Origin: Volvox africanus
Lineage: Eukaryota; Chlorophyta; Chlorophyceae; Chlamydomonadales; Volvocaceae
Length of the DNA stretch: 64,000 nucleotides
Direction: 5' to 3'
NCBI GenBank assembly: GCA_030268105.1
Contig: BSDZ01000017.1
Location: 1,240,001-1,304,000, forward strand
Positions 15,904 through 28,200 of the stretch are shown piece by piece (position 1 is the stretch's first letter; each line of letters starts with the position of its first letter). The notes under the pieces were generated by a model, which had not been told where the DNA came from, made no database searches, and worked only from the letters and a program-made list of their open reading frames with translations. Position numbers and translations under genes: made by a program.

Positions 15904-16440
15904 TCAGTATTGAGTGGCAATCCGGAAGTTATCCGGGTTGTAATCATACTCACTGATTCCCAACATGAATTCTAGAGCGACGCGCGTGCCCAGGACCAGG
16001 GCGACGAGCGCCGTAATGGCGAGCACTGCGGAGACGGGACGCTTGAGCATTGATTGCAACGGTCGAAGCATCACATATCCAGTTCCGAGCATTACAGTGA
16101 TGAAATACCGTCCATAGCGCACTATGTTGCCCCAGAAATCTTGCTCCGCCAGCTCCGCCAATGGCTGTGCGTGCATATCGCCTAGCTCCGTCGCGGAAGC
16201 TGCGCCAGCAGTCGCTGCCAAACCGAGAACTAACAGAGCTGCCGCTGTTACTGGCTGCGCCTTTTCAGCATCAAGAGTTGCAAGGGAGCGCCACCAAATA
16301 TTATCTGAGCCTGATGTAGAGCATTCATTGTTAGCACGCTGTGCAATGACGCGAAGTTTCTTAGCTTGCACTCTATGGCGGAATCCTTGTACACAAGGTA
16401 TAGCTGCAAATGGTCGATGGACCCTGATAGTAGACTGCAT
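15904..16440 (-). CDS. ycf33: Ycf33 (DUF751), nuclear-encoded plastid protein
   Basis: Small plastid membrane protein of the Ycf33 family, encoded in plastid genomes of red algae and glaucophytes and in the nucleus of land plants; its exact function is unresolved, though it is linked to thylakoid photoprotection in plants. This is a single exon of 178 residues. The family domain is at 102-178: FWGNIVRYGRYFITVMLG, then SMLKRPVSAVLAITALVALV and EFMLGIS, with two membrane segments. About 100 residues precede it: a basic Ser/Ala/Arg-rich leader like a chloroplast transit peptide, then a separate hydrophobic stretch ending in AGAASATE that resembles a thylakoid signal. The ATG at 16440 was preferred because the frame upstream offers only a TTG. 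It is divergent from ORC4, 398 bp apart. Confidence 0.9.
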   Translation of the reverse strand: MQSTIRVHRPFAAIPCVQGFRHRVQAKKLRVIAQRANNECSTSGSDNIWWRSLATLDAEKAQPVTAAALLVLGLAATAGAASATELGDMHAQPLAELAEQDFWGNIVRYGRYFITVMLGTGYVMLRPLQSMLKRPVSAVLAITALVALVLGTRVALEFMLGISEYDYNPDNFRIATQY

Positions 16441-16838
16441 TCTGGATCGTCGGATTCCTAGTGTCCGAGTCAACTAAGAAAGAGCGAACCTCCGCGTAAC
16501 CAAGCGATAAACAATACGTCTTTCCTACACGGGAACAAATGCCTCATTAATCCGCCGTACCATGTACGATTCCATTCCAATTGCGCGGGAGGAACACTCC
16601 GTCAAAGTGCTCATGGTTACAAAAATTATCCGATATGCTATTCATCACGGATCCTATGCACATATGATGATATGATAAATGTAAATGATAAATAATAATT
16701 AAATGCTGCAACGCGAGTGCACAATTTTGGTAAAAACCGAAATTCTTACCGCTGCTCAGCTTCAGATAGGCCAATATAATTGATGACTGCCAATTTAGGG
16801 TCAATTATGCATTTTGTATCGCTGAGCAGCTGACGAAC
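16441..16838. promoter_or_regulatory. Divergent promoter region, ycf33 / ORC4
   Basis: The 398 bp between the two start codons has an AT-rich core with overlapping GATAAAT-type motifs at about 16670-16700. A bidirectional promoter is inferred from layout only. Confidence 0.5.
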
Positions 16839-19800
16839 ATGGGGAAACAGCCAGGCAACCCCGGGTTGCCCTCACCGCGGAAACGAAAGGGCCGAGGTCA
16901 GGAACAAGCGCAATCGCAAGAGATCCATACACCGACCAAGGAGAATGGCCCAAGCATGCAATGCAGCACACCGTCCATGGCCACGAGGGCAGGTAGTACG
17001 CCTCCCAGGGCAGCAGAATGCACGACAAACAACGCGGACAAGCTGTTGCCAGCACCAGCAACAGGTACCTTCCAGACCTGGGAAGGGACTAACAGTATGC
17101 TCCGTGAGGCAATAGTGGACGGGAGATCCAAAGCTGCAGCGCTCGTTCCGCTGCGGCCGTCATTACGGCGAATCAAAGACGATCTCGTGCGAATTTTGGA
17201 CGAGACCGTGAGCTCTCATAATGGAAATGCGTCCATTCTAATCCATGGCCCGCCTGGAACTGGCAAAACACTGGTAGGTGTTTTGGAAAGAACTCCTGTG
17301 TTTGCGCAATACGACGTGGTGCTTTGATTCCCTATGCACTCCTACCTTATTGCCGCGTGCTATCGCACCGCTGCGGCGCACAGGCAGTTGAGCGCGCGAT
17401 CCAGGAGGTTTGTACCAAACACAACGACCCAACTGGGTCAGGATCCAGTGCAACCAACCCCACGTCCACGTCAGCCGCCGTGCCCGCCACCAGCAACACT
17501 ACCAACACCGCTGTACGAAACGTGGGCGTAGTGCGGCTAAACGGCCTGCTACAACCGGACGAGCGCACGGCATTCCAGGAAGTTGCGAAGCAGCTGTGCC
17601 GGGAGTTTGGACAGAAGTTCGTGAAATCAGCTACGTTCGATGATAATTTGGTTTTCTTAAAGGGCATGCTACACGCCTTGTACAAGTAGGACTGGGGCTC
17701 GGTGAACGCATAGGCAATGGGAGGGATCCAACAGACGGTGAACATTTTGATCGTGTGCGCCGTTGGGAAAGCGAAATGAAGGCATCATTCGTGTAGGGAA
17801 GGGCCCCGCAAGGAGCTGTGGACGCATAATTGCGAGTAAAGCTCTGAGTTTCGCCATCTAGGCCTTATTGAAGCACGTTATTAATTGGACAATAAATTGA
17901 TAGCCCCCTGGGATGCTGAACTGGGTCAAGGCAGCGTTGTACGGCTATGTATTTGACTATGGGCCCACTTGAGACCGGACGTTGTTGAGGGGGACTGGGC
18001 TCTGCTCAAATTCGGACGACGGCGATGGGGAGAGGGGAGGGGCGATCGCAATAGCAAGACTGTCCCTAGATGCACGTATCTGGGGGCTGCGGGTTTCGGG
18101 TTGGACAGAAACAGGGGGTGCAAACACCGGTCACTACTTCCTCCATGCATGCCGTGTGTATACCAAGGCCTTACATGCACTCTCGGCAATGTGTTGCATT
18201 TGCATCCGCGCCGTGCTTGCTGCTGCTGCTGCTGTTGCCCCTGCGCCGCGACCCAATTCATAATCTCCAGGATATCTCTTCCTGATCGGTCGAGTGTTGG
18301 TGGTCATCGTCCTCCTCCTCCTCCTCCTTCCATTTGGGTCTTTTAATTTCATGCGTTATTATGTATTACATGCCACAGCACGGCACATTTGATTTGCGCC
18401 CCCTCACGGTGGCGGTGTTTCAGGTGTTTAAAGAAGGTGGTGTTCATTGTGGACGAGTTCCAGCAGTACGCTAATAAGGGAAAGCAGCAGATGCTGTACT
18501 ACCTCCTGGATATGTTGCAGGTGTAAGGTGGTGCGGGGCGGGAACGCGAAGGGTATCGGCCGGTACACGATGGGGTACAAATGGGGGGGGAGGGCACAAA
18601 GGAAGATGGGAATGGGGAGGAGAAGGTCGCGACGCTAGCAAACAATTAAATTCCTTATGTCAAACCCTATGGTTCTCTGGAATATTAGCTGTATTAGGCA
18701 ACATCACTAGTATTATTAAACGATATGTAGGTTGCTGGATACCAACTATCCGCTTGCTCATTTGCTCCTTACAGTACAAGATACTTGGTATCCAGCAACC
18801 TGCAAATCATGAAATAATAGTAGCGATGTTGTTTATATCCTAACTTAAATTGTTTATGTCGGTCGCAGGACAGCAAAATCCAGGCTGCAGTCATCGGGGT
18901 CAGCTCGGTACACAACATCGTGGAGGATTTGGAGAAACGTGTGTTGAGCCGCGTGGGCCGTCGTCGCATGCTGGTTACCTTCCCTGCCATCTCCCTCGAG
19001 GAGGTAAGCATCGGGGATTGGGCAGGAAAGAGACAGGGAAAGAAAAAAAGGATGAAGGCCGCAATTGGGGGGAGGTTGTGTGTAGGGAATAATTCGACGA
19101 ATTATATATACGGCATAATACGCATTCGACGATCACCATTGTTGTAGTGGTTATGTGCACGTTATGTTGGGGTGGTCCTGCTTACAGAATTCACCGAATG
19201 ACGCAATAGGGGGGTTTACGTGCACATGGAATAATTATGGTGGAGTTTGGAACGCCGTACGCGTAACCCCCATGATAATGGCGTCCATCGTATCCATAAC
19301 TGTGCCGTACTCAAAATCCGCAAAATTATTCCGTGCACATAACCTCCCCTTCCCAATTTGCGGCCCTCATCAAATCCCCAAGTGCCCTGTACGCATAATC
19401 CCTGCGATTATTCCATGCGCATAACCATTCAAATAATGGCGGTCGTGAACTGCCGGCTAACGTTGGCACGGCATGCGTTTGGATTTGGGGTGGGGCGGCA
19501 GGGAAGCTGGTGCTAACGGTGGTAGTGGTGGTGGTGGCGGCAGTGGTATACGGAGTGAAAAGCAAAGTATAATATATTATTATTTTAACATTTTAATATA
19601 AATATATTAAATATGTATTTTATATTTATATTTGTATAATTATTATTATATATATTATGTATTATTAGTGACTGTACCGTGCCGGCGTTGACTGGACTTG
19701 CAGACGGGGGCCAGAGGGGCGGCTCAGAAGGGTCTCTGGATAGTCAATCTCTCCCCTCAAAATATGGCTCGTGTATGTTTGTTCGAAAGGAAAGCATCCT

Positions 19801-22786
19801 CCCCCCTCGCCCTCGCGGTAGGACCTCTCATTCTTTCTTCCTTCTCATTCTCTTATACATGTATCGCTCATCTCAACAATGTCGTGTAGATATGCTGGGG
19901 TGGGATGCGGTGGAGAGTGTTACGGCTATCCTATTGGATGGCAGGCTTGTATGAAGCGATATGGTGGGATCTATGGTATAACCGACACGGTCCCGCCGCA
20001 GCTAACGAGCCAAGCCCCTCTGTTGCACTTCGGTGTCCTCCACCTCATTAGCATTGAACACGCCATGCATCATTGGGCGAGCGGGACGTCATATATAACG
20101 TAGAAGGGAATATGTGGATTGCGGAAGGGCTTGAATTTTTCGGTTATTTGTTCGCGAGGACTACAGATGGGAGATGGCGCGAGCTCGAGCCCGGGCGGTG
20201 GCGCTGCTCAGAGCCCCGGAGCTGCGGCCGGCGGCGGTGTTGACTCATACGAAGGCCTGTTGTACGACATGCTGGCGCTCCACGCCGGCATGGCGGACCT
20301 GGCGGGACTTAGCCCGGCGGCGGCGGCGGCGCACAACGCTGGAGTGACTAGGGCCTTGAAGGACATTCGCATCGCGGTACATATCGGCTGTGGGAGGGTG
20401 GGGAATGAGGGGTGAGTGGGAAGAAGAGACATGTGAGTAGACCGTGTTTGCACGGGGGGGAGGGTTCAGGGGTTGAGGCTTCTTATATGGCTTGTGGTCC
20501 ACTGGCGGGGGAGAGACGGGGTTGGGGCGGGGGAGAGGAAACCGCGACTCCAATTGCGTGAATGGTGAGTCATTCAAATGGGAGACTCATATTGTTTGTT
20601 GAATATTTTGATTCACATGTAAATGTCGTGAATGTTCACTGAATGCTGGCTGAATGGGCCGCCTGACTGCCACCCTAGCCACTTATCATGAACTCATGGC
20701 CAAAGGTGGCGATAACCTTACTCATTATCATAATGGATCCCTCAGAACTGTATAAGCAAGCTGGCGCTGATCGGGGCGCCGCCGCAGCACGTGGCGCTGG
20801 CGGCTGAGGCAGCGCTGGCAGCTTGGGGAGATGACCTGCGGCGCCAGAGGGTGATGGCGGCGGCGGCGGTGGACGCTGGGCAGCAAGCACGACACGGCGC
20901 AGGACCACCTCCGTCGCTGGGTGTTGGACATTTGCTCACGGGGCTCGGTGGGGTGCTGGACATGCCGGAGAGAGCGCTGGTAGGAATGGCCGGACAAAAC
21001 AGGGAGGAGCTAAACCTGCAACCTGCAACCGGAGGAAAAGGTGGCAAAAGCGGTTTTTATCTGTTAAAAAACCGATATTAGGAATGGTTTTAGGAACGTC
21101 TCATAGGAATATTGGTAAGGAAACAGCATTCAGTTGGCCATTGGATGTGATGTGACACTCGCGTCCAAGTTACGGCTCGGGGAAACCCGACAATTCCACG
21201 TGTGCGTGCGCGCGCGTTTTTTTACCTTTTTTTCCTCTTCGCAGTACCATTTGCCAACCTCTCAGACAGACGCTTTAGACACTGCATTTCTTCTCTAGAC
21301 TGTTGATGATTTGCTAGGAACTTCTGGATTCTGGAATAACGTTGTGCGGTATTAATTATTATATTGAACTTGATGTGAGTTCTGGTCTTGTTAAAGCTCA
21401 CCACGCGCTGCAAATTTCACTATTTTGTTGCTATCAAACATCTGAAGCTTATATATTAGAGCTTACGAAACCCTAAGTTAATTGAAAAATCCGATACAGC
21501 TAAAGGAGTAGGGCAGCATCAGCATCGCATGACCATGATGGAGTGATACTGGGGTCGGACTTTCCCCGGGCCCCATACGGAACGACTGACTGTCTTCCGA
21601 CCGGATCTCTTGATTCCTGAGGCCGATACCATTAGCTGTTTAATTAATTAATCATTAACCATTTCTGCGGCTAATCCCCCTCACCCTACCTAGTTTACGT
21701 CACAGCTCATTTCCAATTTTCCTACTTTGGACGACGTCAGCCATCATCCGGTCAGCCTTCACGGTTAGCCCTCGTTCCTTCAGTATCAGCACCAGGATTC
21801 TTTATTCGACTTCCGCCCTCCCCCAACCCGCTTCGGCTCTCCCTCCCACCCTCCCCCTTGTCGCGCTGGACCCCAAGGTTGACGCGGTCCGGGGCCTGCC
21901 GGTGATATCGCTGGTGTTGCTGGTGGCAGCTCATCGACTATTGCAGAAGGGCCAGCAGCTGTGCAACTTTGAGGTAAGACCCTAAGCCCAACCCAACCCA
22001 AAAGTGAGAAAGTAGACAAACTCCAATTTTCGTGGCTTCTGAATAGGAGTCGCAACTGGACGTCTGTGTCAACGCTGTCGGTTTAAGCTTCTTGGAGACT
22101 AGAAAGGCTCATGGTATTTTAACACTCAGTGCAGGCCCAGTGTATCCTGTCAAAAACTAGGGTGGGGATGGGGATGCATGCACCACCCAAGAGAAGCTGC
22201 CGACGCTGCCGAACAAGACGACTGAGGGACGCCAAAACTCATACGCCGCACGCTATGCAATACTGCCAGATGGCTTGGGACGAGTACCGATCCATCAATG
22301 CTCAACGGGGAGCCATCGCGTTCAGCAAGCAGGCGGCCGCGGCGGCATGGCAGACGCTACCGCTCAGCGGCCTCGCACACTTTGCGGACACAAATGTGGA
22401 GTCACGAGGACGGGACCTGTCGTACGCAGGTGAGCGCCGAGACCATGCGACGTCCTTGTTCCGGCCAATGCCGACAGTCCCGAAGCGATAACTATATGCG
22501 CAAGAAGGATTCACGGACCAAAGTACGGTGTAAGCGCTTCTTGAAAGGGCATGTGCCATCGTGTGCAAACGCCCCACAGCTCACCGGAATGTGAGCTGCA
22601 GGCTGCTCTGGAAGTGCAGCGAGGATCTTGAACAGGACTCCCTGTAGCTCTCATCATCGTCATTATGCCAATACCTCGACCGCAGGTGTGGTGCTGCTGG
22701 TGGGCTACAGCGACTTGGACCGCGGCATACGGGAGCATCCTCACTGTCCAGATGCGGTCCAGAAGTTTTACTTACAGGAAATCTGA
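16839..22786 (+). CDS. ORC4: Origin recognition complex subunit 4
   Basis: AAA+ subunit of the complex that marks replication origins and loads MCM in the nucleus. Exons are 16839-17273, 17384-17685, 18424-18520, 18869-19003, 20167-20376, 20746-20979, 21878-21973, 22270-22429 and 22686-22786, about 589 residues. Exon 1 has a Pro/Lys/Ser-rich tail and then the Walker A GPPGTGKT (137-144). Exon 2 has VVRLNGLLQPDERTAFQEV, exon 3 the Walker B FIVDEFQQYANKGKQQMLYY (D256, E257), and exon 4 AAVIGVSSVHNIVEDLEKRV with the sensor region and the SRVGRR arginines. Exons 7-9 form the winged-helix part (GLPVISLVLLVAAH, MAWDEYRSI) and end in CPDAVQKFYLQEI. The link between exons 4 and 5 is the weak point: an extra exon may be missing in 19004-20166, since that stretch of ORC4 is poorly conserved. 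Intron 3 and intron 4 contain hairpin-forming repeats listed separately. Confidence 0.94.
18729..18801. repeat. 17-bp perfect inverted repeat in an ORC4 intron
   Basis: Arms at 18729-18745 (AGGTTGCTGGATACCAA) and 18785-18801 are exact reverse complements around a 39-bp spacer. It lies in the intron before ORC4 exon 4, ending 67 bp before that exon. It could be a small terminal-inverted-repeat element or an RNA hairpin. Confidence 0.9.
19205..19440. repeat. Imperfect palindromic segment in ORC4 intron 4
   Basis: The motif around GTGCACATGGAATAATT near 19220-19236 is matched in reverse complement near 19324-19343, and further related copies of the ATTATTCC plus GCGCATAACC type follow to about 19430. 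It looks like a decayed fold-back element. Confidence 0.6.
19566..19670. other. AT-only tract in ORC4 intron 4
   Basis: About 100 bp consisting almost entirely of A and T, made of TATT and ATAT units, in an otherwise GC-balanced window. It is intronic and non-coding. Confidence 0.85.
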
Positions 22787-25263
22787 CATGATCAGGCTGA
22801 GAAGTATCCGATTGGATTTCGATCAGAAGTCGACGTGCTCATATCCGTTCAAATCACGGGGGCATTTCTTACGTCACGAGGACGCACTGTCCGGAACGTC
22901 GCGAGAAGGGCCAGAGACTTGCCGCTATTGTTGCGTGTTCCATCTGGTTTTGGGGGTTGGTTATTGGATTTTCGGCCATGTTCCCTTCCATCAATAAATT
23001 CACGAACGTTGGGTGCACGATGTTCTTCGGGCAGGCGTTCACGACATTTAACCTGATGAGGGTCTTGTGACGTGGCATGTGAGAGCGTGAGCGGCGAGGG
23101 GGCCCGCGCAGCAGGCTGCTGTACCCGACCGGCCTCTTTGGCCGTGGTAGCGTCCTGGGCCGCTGTAGTTACGACCTGTATTGTTCTAACGACAACGAAT
23201 GAGACGCGTAAAGGTTACGGATGGGACTGCGAGCACAAGCAAGTTGCTTGCAACTTCAAACCTTGGTATGGAACCGGATATTCGGTGCGGCGAAGCCCAA
23301 CATGGAGGAGAGGTAAAGCAAAAAAATGTGGTAAAGGAAAAGTTGCAAACCAAGTGCAGGCAATGGTGAAGACAATGTGCGGACCAGGACACACATGACT
23401 GGGTCAACCCTGATTGGAGTTGACAAAGTGGAAGCAGCTGTCCGCTTGAAAGATACGCATTGGTGGTGGTGTTCTCGTCATGGCGGTTACAAATTTATGA
23501 ATGGTGGCGTTTTTTAACGTTAAAAATACAGACTGTACACGGAAGCACGCGTGTGCAGTCACGTGTGGCGTGGCTGACTTGGCTGTGGTGCAAATGACCG
23601 GCGCTTGTCATGCCGTGTGGGTTAAGTGCGCCGTATGTATGTCCCGTTCGAGCTTCTCAATGGAAGGGCGGCAAATAAGCGCCTGCGAAAGTGGCCGGTC
23701 AGGCCACACCACCATGATGACCCTTGAGTAGGAGGAATGGGAGGAAGGGCTAGGGGCCCTGATGAAGTCATGCAATGCAAACTATTGACATGTTTGTTGG
23801 TAATCGCCGCAGTAGAGGTAAGGAGTCCCAATCGCCTGGAGGGCCTCTGTCGAGAAATTCTCAGGACGATATGGGACTGCAAGCGATGGGAATTTCAACC
23901 TGCTTTCATCCTAAGGTATGCTGTGGTTATCGGCCGGCGACTACGCCTCTCGCCTATTGATATGCTTTATGCCTGTTGCACCGTGACTAAGACGGTGGTG
24001 AGGGTTAAGGGTGTGGATGGCGCGGCCAAAGCAGCGAAATGCACAAGGCCTGGCGCGAGCGATACCGCTGAGGTAATCGGTGATCATTTTAATCCATGTG
24101 CCCAATGACACAGCCAACTTTGCGCGACAGTCCTCCTGGGTCTCTGCTAGGTGTTGCGACAGGTTACGGAGCCAAGAAGCGGGCGTCCCGGACAGTTCTC
24201 CATTCCCTTTACAACTTCTGTGGCTACAACTGGGCATAAGGGTACTCGGTCAATCGACACCTGCCGCACCTTTGAGAAGATCCGGGGGTTCAACCAAAGC
24301 CCGCTTCAAACACGCCCTGGACAAGGCGCTTACAATTGCACAAACGTACCTCCATGACATTATCGTTATCATCCTTGTACCAAACATCACCTGCCTTGCT
24401 GACGCCACAGATGATCATGTGGGCTCCCACACCAGATCTCCATCAAGCTTCTCCCTCCATATCCCCTTGAGATCAAGACTTGTCATGTCATGTCATGTCT
24501 TGAGAATTCAGCTAAGCCCGCAGCACTAGTTTCTTTCAGCTGGACATTATCTCCCTCTCCATAAACCCCCATGCACATGCTTGAAAACCAGGAACAAGTA
24601 TAGCTTCAACATATGCGTTAAAACCAGGGTGGCAGGCGGTCCCAAACTAGCTGGGGTTGGCTTCAGCTAGCCACAATCATTATACGACTTATAGAGTCGA
24701 TATTCGCTGCTGGCTGTAAACAATTGTAGTCTTGTCACCGCAGCACCGGCGCATTTTGCGCGACAGACACCCTCCAACTTCAACTGGTGGCTCACCAGCT
24801 GTGTCTTGAGAGCAGGCCACCGCTTCAAATCGACTGGTCACCGATTGGTCGAGTATGGTTGCACCAGATTAATGATATCTGATGGCGGGAGGGCAATTCC
24901 ATGCTCTTTCAATGCGCAAAAAATGCCCTTTCCCCCACGCAAGCCGCAACACAGAGCAGCCTTTACGACGCAAGATTTTTGGGTGTTGTAACTGTTTCCA
25001 AAAGTGCATGAAAGCGATCTTCGACCGACATCTTATGACAATCATGAAACCATTTTGGCGCGTTTCTTCTTAAATTTTCATGTGGCATACACGCGTGTTC
25101 AGCCCAATACGGCGCTTCTTGGCCGCCGCACTGACGACCCTTAGGTTCTACAGGATCCTACAAGCGGCCGAAGAAGTCCGACCCACATCTGCGCCGACGG
25201 AGTGCGCAGTCTGGAAGCAATCATGTGCTTTCGAAACGCGAGGTTTTCCCATGCGGACCGAGG
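22787..25263. other. 2.5 kb between convergent ORC4 and CNOT11, no supported gene
   Basis: Several open frames of 70-150 codons occur, for example 23072-23398 and 24080-24529 on the plus strand. None has a domain or motif I can recognise, and their residue composition is irregular. I do not call any as a gene. Confidence 0.55.
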
Positions 25264-28200
25264 TTATTCCTGAGAACCCGGCGGATCGCCCCCTCCACCC
25301 GAACCAATGCCAGCAACACCGCCGCCGCCGGCGCCGTCGCCCAAACTCAAGCCCTCATCCATTCCGCCGCCGGCGCCTGCCGACACGCCGTCGGCTCCAC
25401 GCATGGCCGCCTCGATCTGCGGCTCAATGCACAAGAGGTGCAAACAGACAGGGGCTCAACTGAGAAGTAGAAGTCCTGATACGCGAACGCACCTGCGCAT
25501 GCATTATCCTTGGCTGCCGGAGTGCATCGCTGTGGGACTCATGTGGACATGTGCAATTACGCGGATATATTTTCGCAACGATACGCTCAAGTGGACTTCC
25601 AAACCGATAGACCCAAAATCCCTCAATGCTTAAAGTAGCGAGTCAGTGCAAGCAGAGCATCAGTCGGCGCAACATCTGCCCACCCGGCCATGACCAATCA
25701 GCTAATCAACCAATTACACGATTTGAGAATTACATGCTTCAGCAGCCGGAACAGTTTTGCGGCCTCGCGGATCCGCGAGAAGTTGATACAGAAAGCCTGA
25801 ACTTCGTGTAGCAAGTCATGGATATTAATGACCTTGTTGCGGATGAGCGACTGCAGGAAGACGCACACGAGCCGTACCAGCCGGGTCTGCACATATTTGT
25901 CCTGCGCGTGCACATAAGGAGAGAGAGATTCTACGATTACGAGTGCGGCGAAGTTGTGCGTCGCCATATCCAAATTAGTAAGGGAATCCACGAACACGAT
26001 CAATATATAATAACAGAAAAACATACATGGGACAATTGCAAGATCCCGAAATACGAGATACGAGAGGTAAGGGTAAATAAGACGTGTGGCAAACAAGACG
26101 TGTTGTAATGATTAGAGGGTTCTGCGGCCGCGGTAAGGATGCGGCATGAACCGTATCTATGAAGCGCTTAAGCATAATGGTGAGTTGCGGGGTGTTGCTA
26201 TCAGCCATCACCAAATGAATACCCGGTACCGACGTCTTTACAACCCATAACCGGGACTGCAAATACTCCGAAGTCTCGGCGGGCGAAAACCCTCACAAGT
26301 CATCCACGGTGATCTATTACGTTCAGCCCATCGCCCAGCGCAAGTTGCACCAAGCGGTGCGCCCAGATCTCCATACCCATCGAACTATGTCGAATGCCCA
26401 GCCTGCCCATCGCTGATACAGACCCTCGCTTCGTCGCGCCTCCCAGTCAGACCCACGCACTTGCGTGCTTTCACACGATGTGATGCAGTTGGTGATGTAC
26501 AGATGTACGAATTCCGTTGGTACTGCGCCAGTGGCGGTCAGTCGGTTGACAACCTCCAATGAGTGCAAGCTCATGTCTGACCGCGCCAGCACGGCCAGGA
26601 ACTCGCTCGCACGCTCCGGCCAGCGCATAAGCCGAATTAAGGCCTCGGTCGCAATCATCGGCGAGTTCTCTACCAGTGCCGGCAGATGCCGAGGCGTCAG
26701 TCCTAGCCGTAAAATGACCCGTGGGTCAGCGTCCAGCTCCGCCAGAAGCTGTTGTTGCTGCGCTGGTAGAAGCGGTCCACGCAGCGCTGCCGCCAACAAA
26801 TCGCGTGGCAACGGCGGCGCAGCACCGCTGCCGCCGGCAGGCAGGCCAGCGCCGCCACCAGTGCCGCCGGCGGGGCCACCGTCGACGTCTCCAAGGTCCG
26901 AGTCCCAAAGAAGCTCGCCATGCAGGTCAGGATTGAGCCACTTTAGCTCCGACGGCAACGGGGTCAAAACTGCGGGCTGGGGCCGCTCCCAAGCGGGCTG
27001 TAGGCCCGCGATGCCCACACTGCTCAGTAACATCCGTGCCACGCGCGCCGCGGCTGAGTCGCCGACGCTGACGGCCGCAGAAGTTCCACCACCGCCGCTT
27101 GTAGGCGGTGATTGCACCACAGGCCCCGACTGCTGGGCATAATTCTGCGCTGGCTGAGAAAAAGATATCGAAGCGGAAATTGACGGAGTCGGGCCGGGCT
27201 GAGGGCTAGAGTTGGGCAGGGCCCGGTGAAGCGCTGCTCCAGCAAGGCATCCCCCCGGAGACGGAGTGGGAGCTGCTGCAGCTCCGGCCTCGGTGGAAGA
27301 GGCCGCAGGTGAGGCAGCTGGACGGCCAAGCCTGGAGAGCGGCGCGAGGGAGAGAAGGGAGGTTCACACAGGTCAGCCAGGCAGGTGCCACCGTCCTTAG
27401 TAACCTACACTTGAAAGCATACGATAAATGAAAAGGCGCAATAAGGACTCAATCATAACGCCTTGTCTCATGGCCTGAACCATTCAACAACAGGACCGGA
27501 AATCTTTTTCTCCCCGAGCGACCTTTCACAAATCCGTGGCCTGATAGTTGCTTCAATTAGTTGACACCGGGGGTCCAGTCTACACGAGCAAATATTGAAG
27601 CTGTCGCCCGCAGGTGACCATGCATTCGCGACCGAGCTACATCCGGACCCCGGTACTCGGAAGTTAAAACCAAGGACCTCTTTGTAATACCGTAAAAAAC
27701 AAACAGGCGAACTTGATTGCCACGTCCGGCGGACCTCGCCTCTGCCTCTGCCTCCACCCCGCTGCAAGCTTCACCCCGCAACAAGACACCTGCGTTGATA
27801 CCTCTTCTGCACTGCTCCAACACCAATGCTATGCGAATCCCCATACCATGTTCCGTACCGTGCTAATGCCCGCCGCTGGACCGCCGCAACGTCCGCTGTC
27901 TCTAGCACCCGGTAATCGCACGAGAAGGCGTACGAGCGAGGCGAGAGCTCTGCAACCTGCTGGGGACCAGGCAGCAGTTAGGAAAGCAAGAGACCCAATC
28001 ACAGGGGCCTGCCGAACAGGAATATACCAAATTCAGTAATGCCGGAGATAATACCAGGTACCACAAATTCGACTAGGAGTGAAAATCCGTTCATGCAGAG
28101 CCGAGAGCGCCGCGGGTTGGGCGCCCTCATGGCGCCCTACCCCGGGTTGTAGGGTTGGAGCTGCTGCTCTGGGATGTCATCCCATTCTATATACACACAT

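Noticed and set aside
23072..24529. Series of plus-strand frames between ORC4 and CNOT11
   Set aside because: Short, unrelated frames with odd composition in a convergent intergenic region; no domain recognised.
25698..25733. Read-through end of CNOT11 exon 6 ([11 protein letters not shown] then stop)
   Set aside because: The CAT/GTAATT donor joins in phase to a further exon at 25416-25264 preceded by a good acceptor; I kept the spliced form but note that the read-through is possible.
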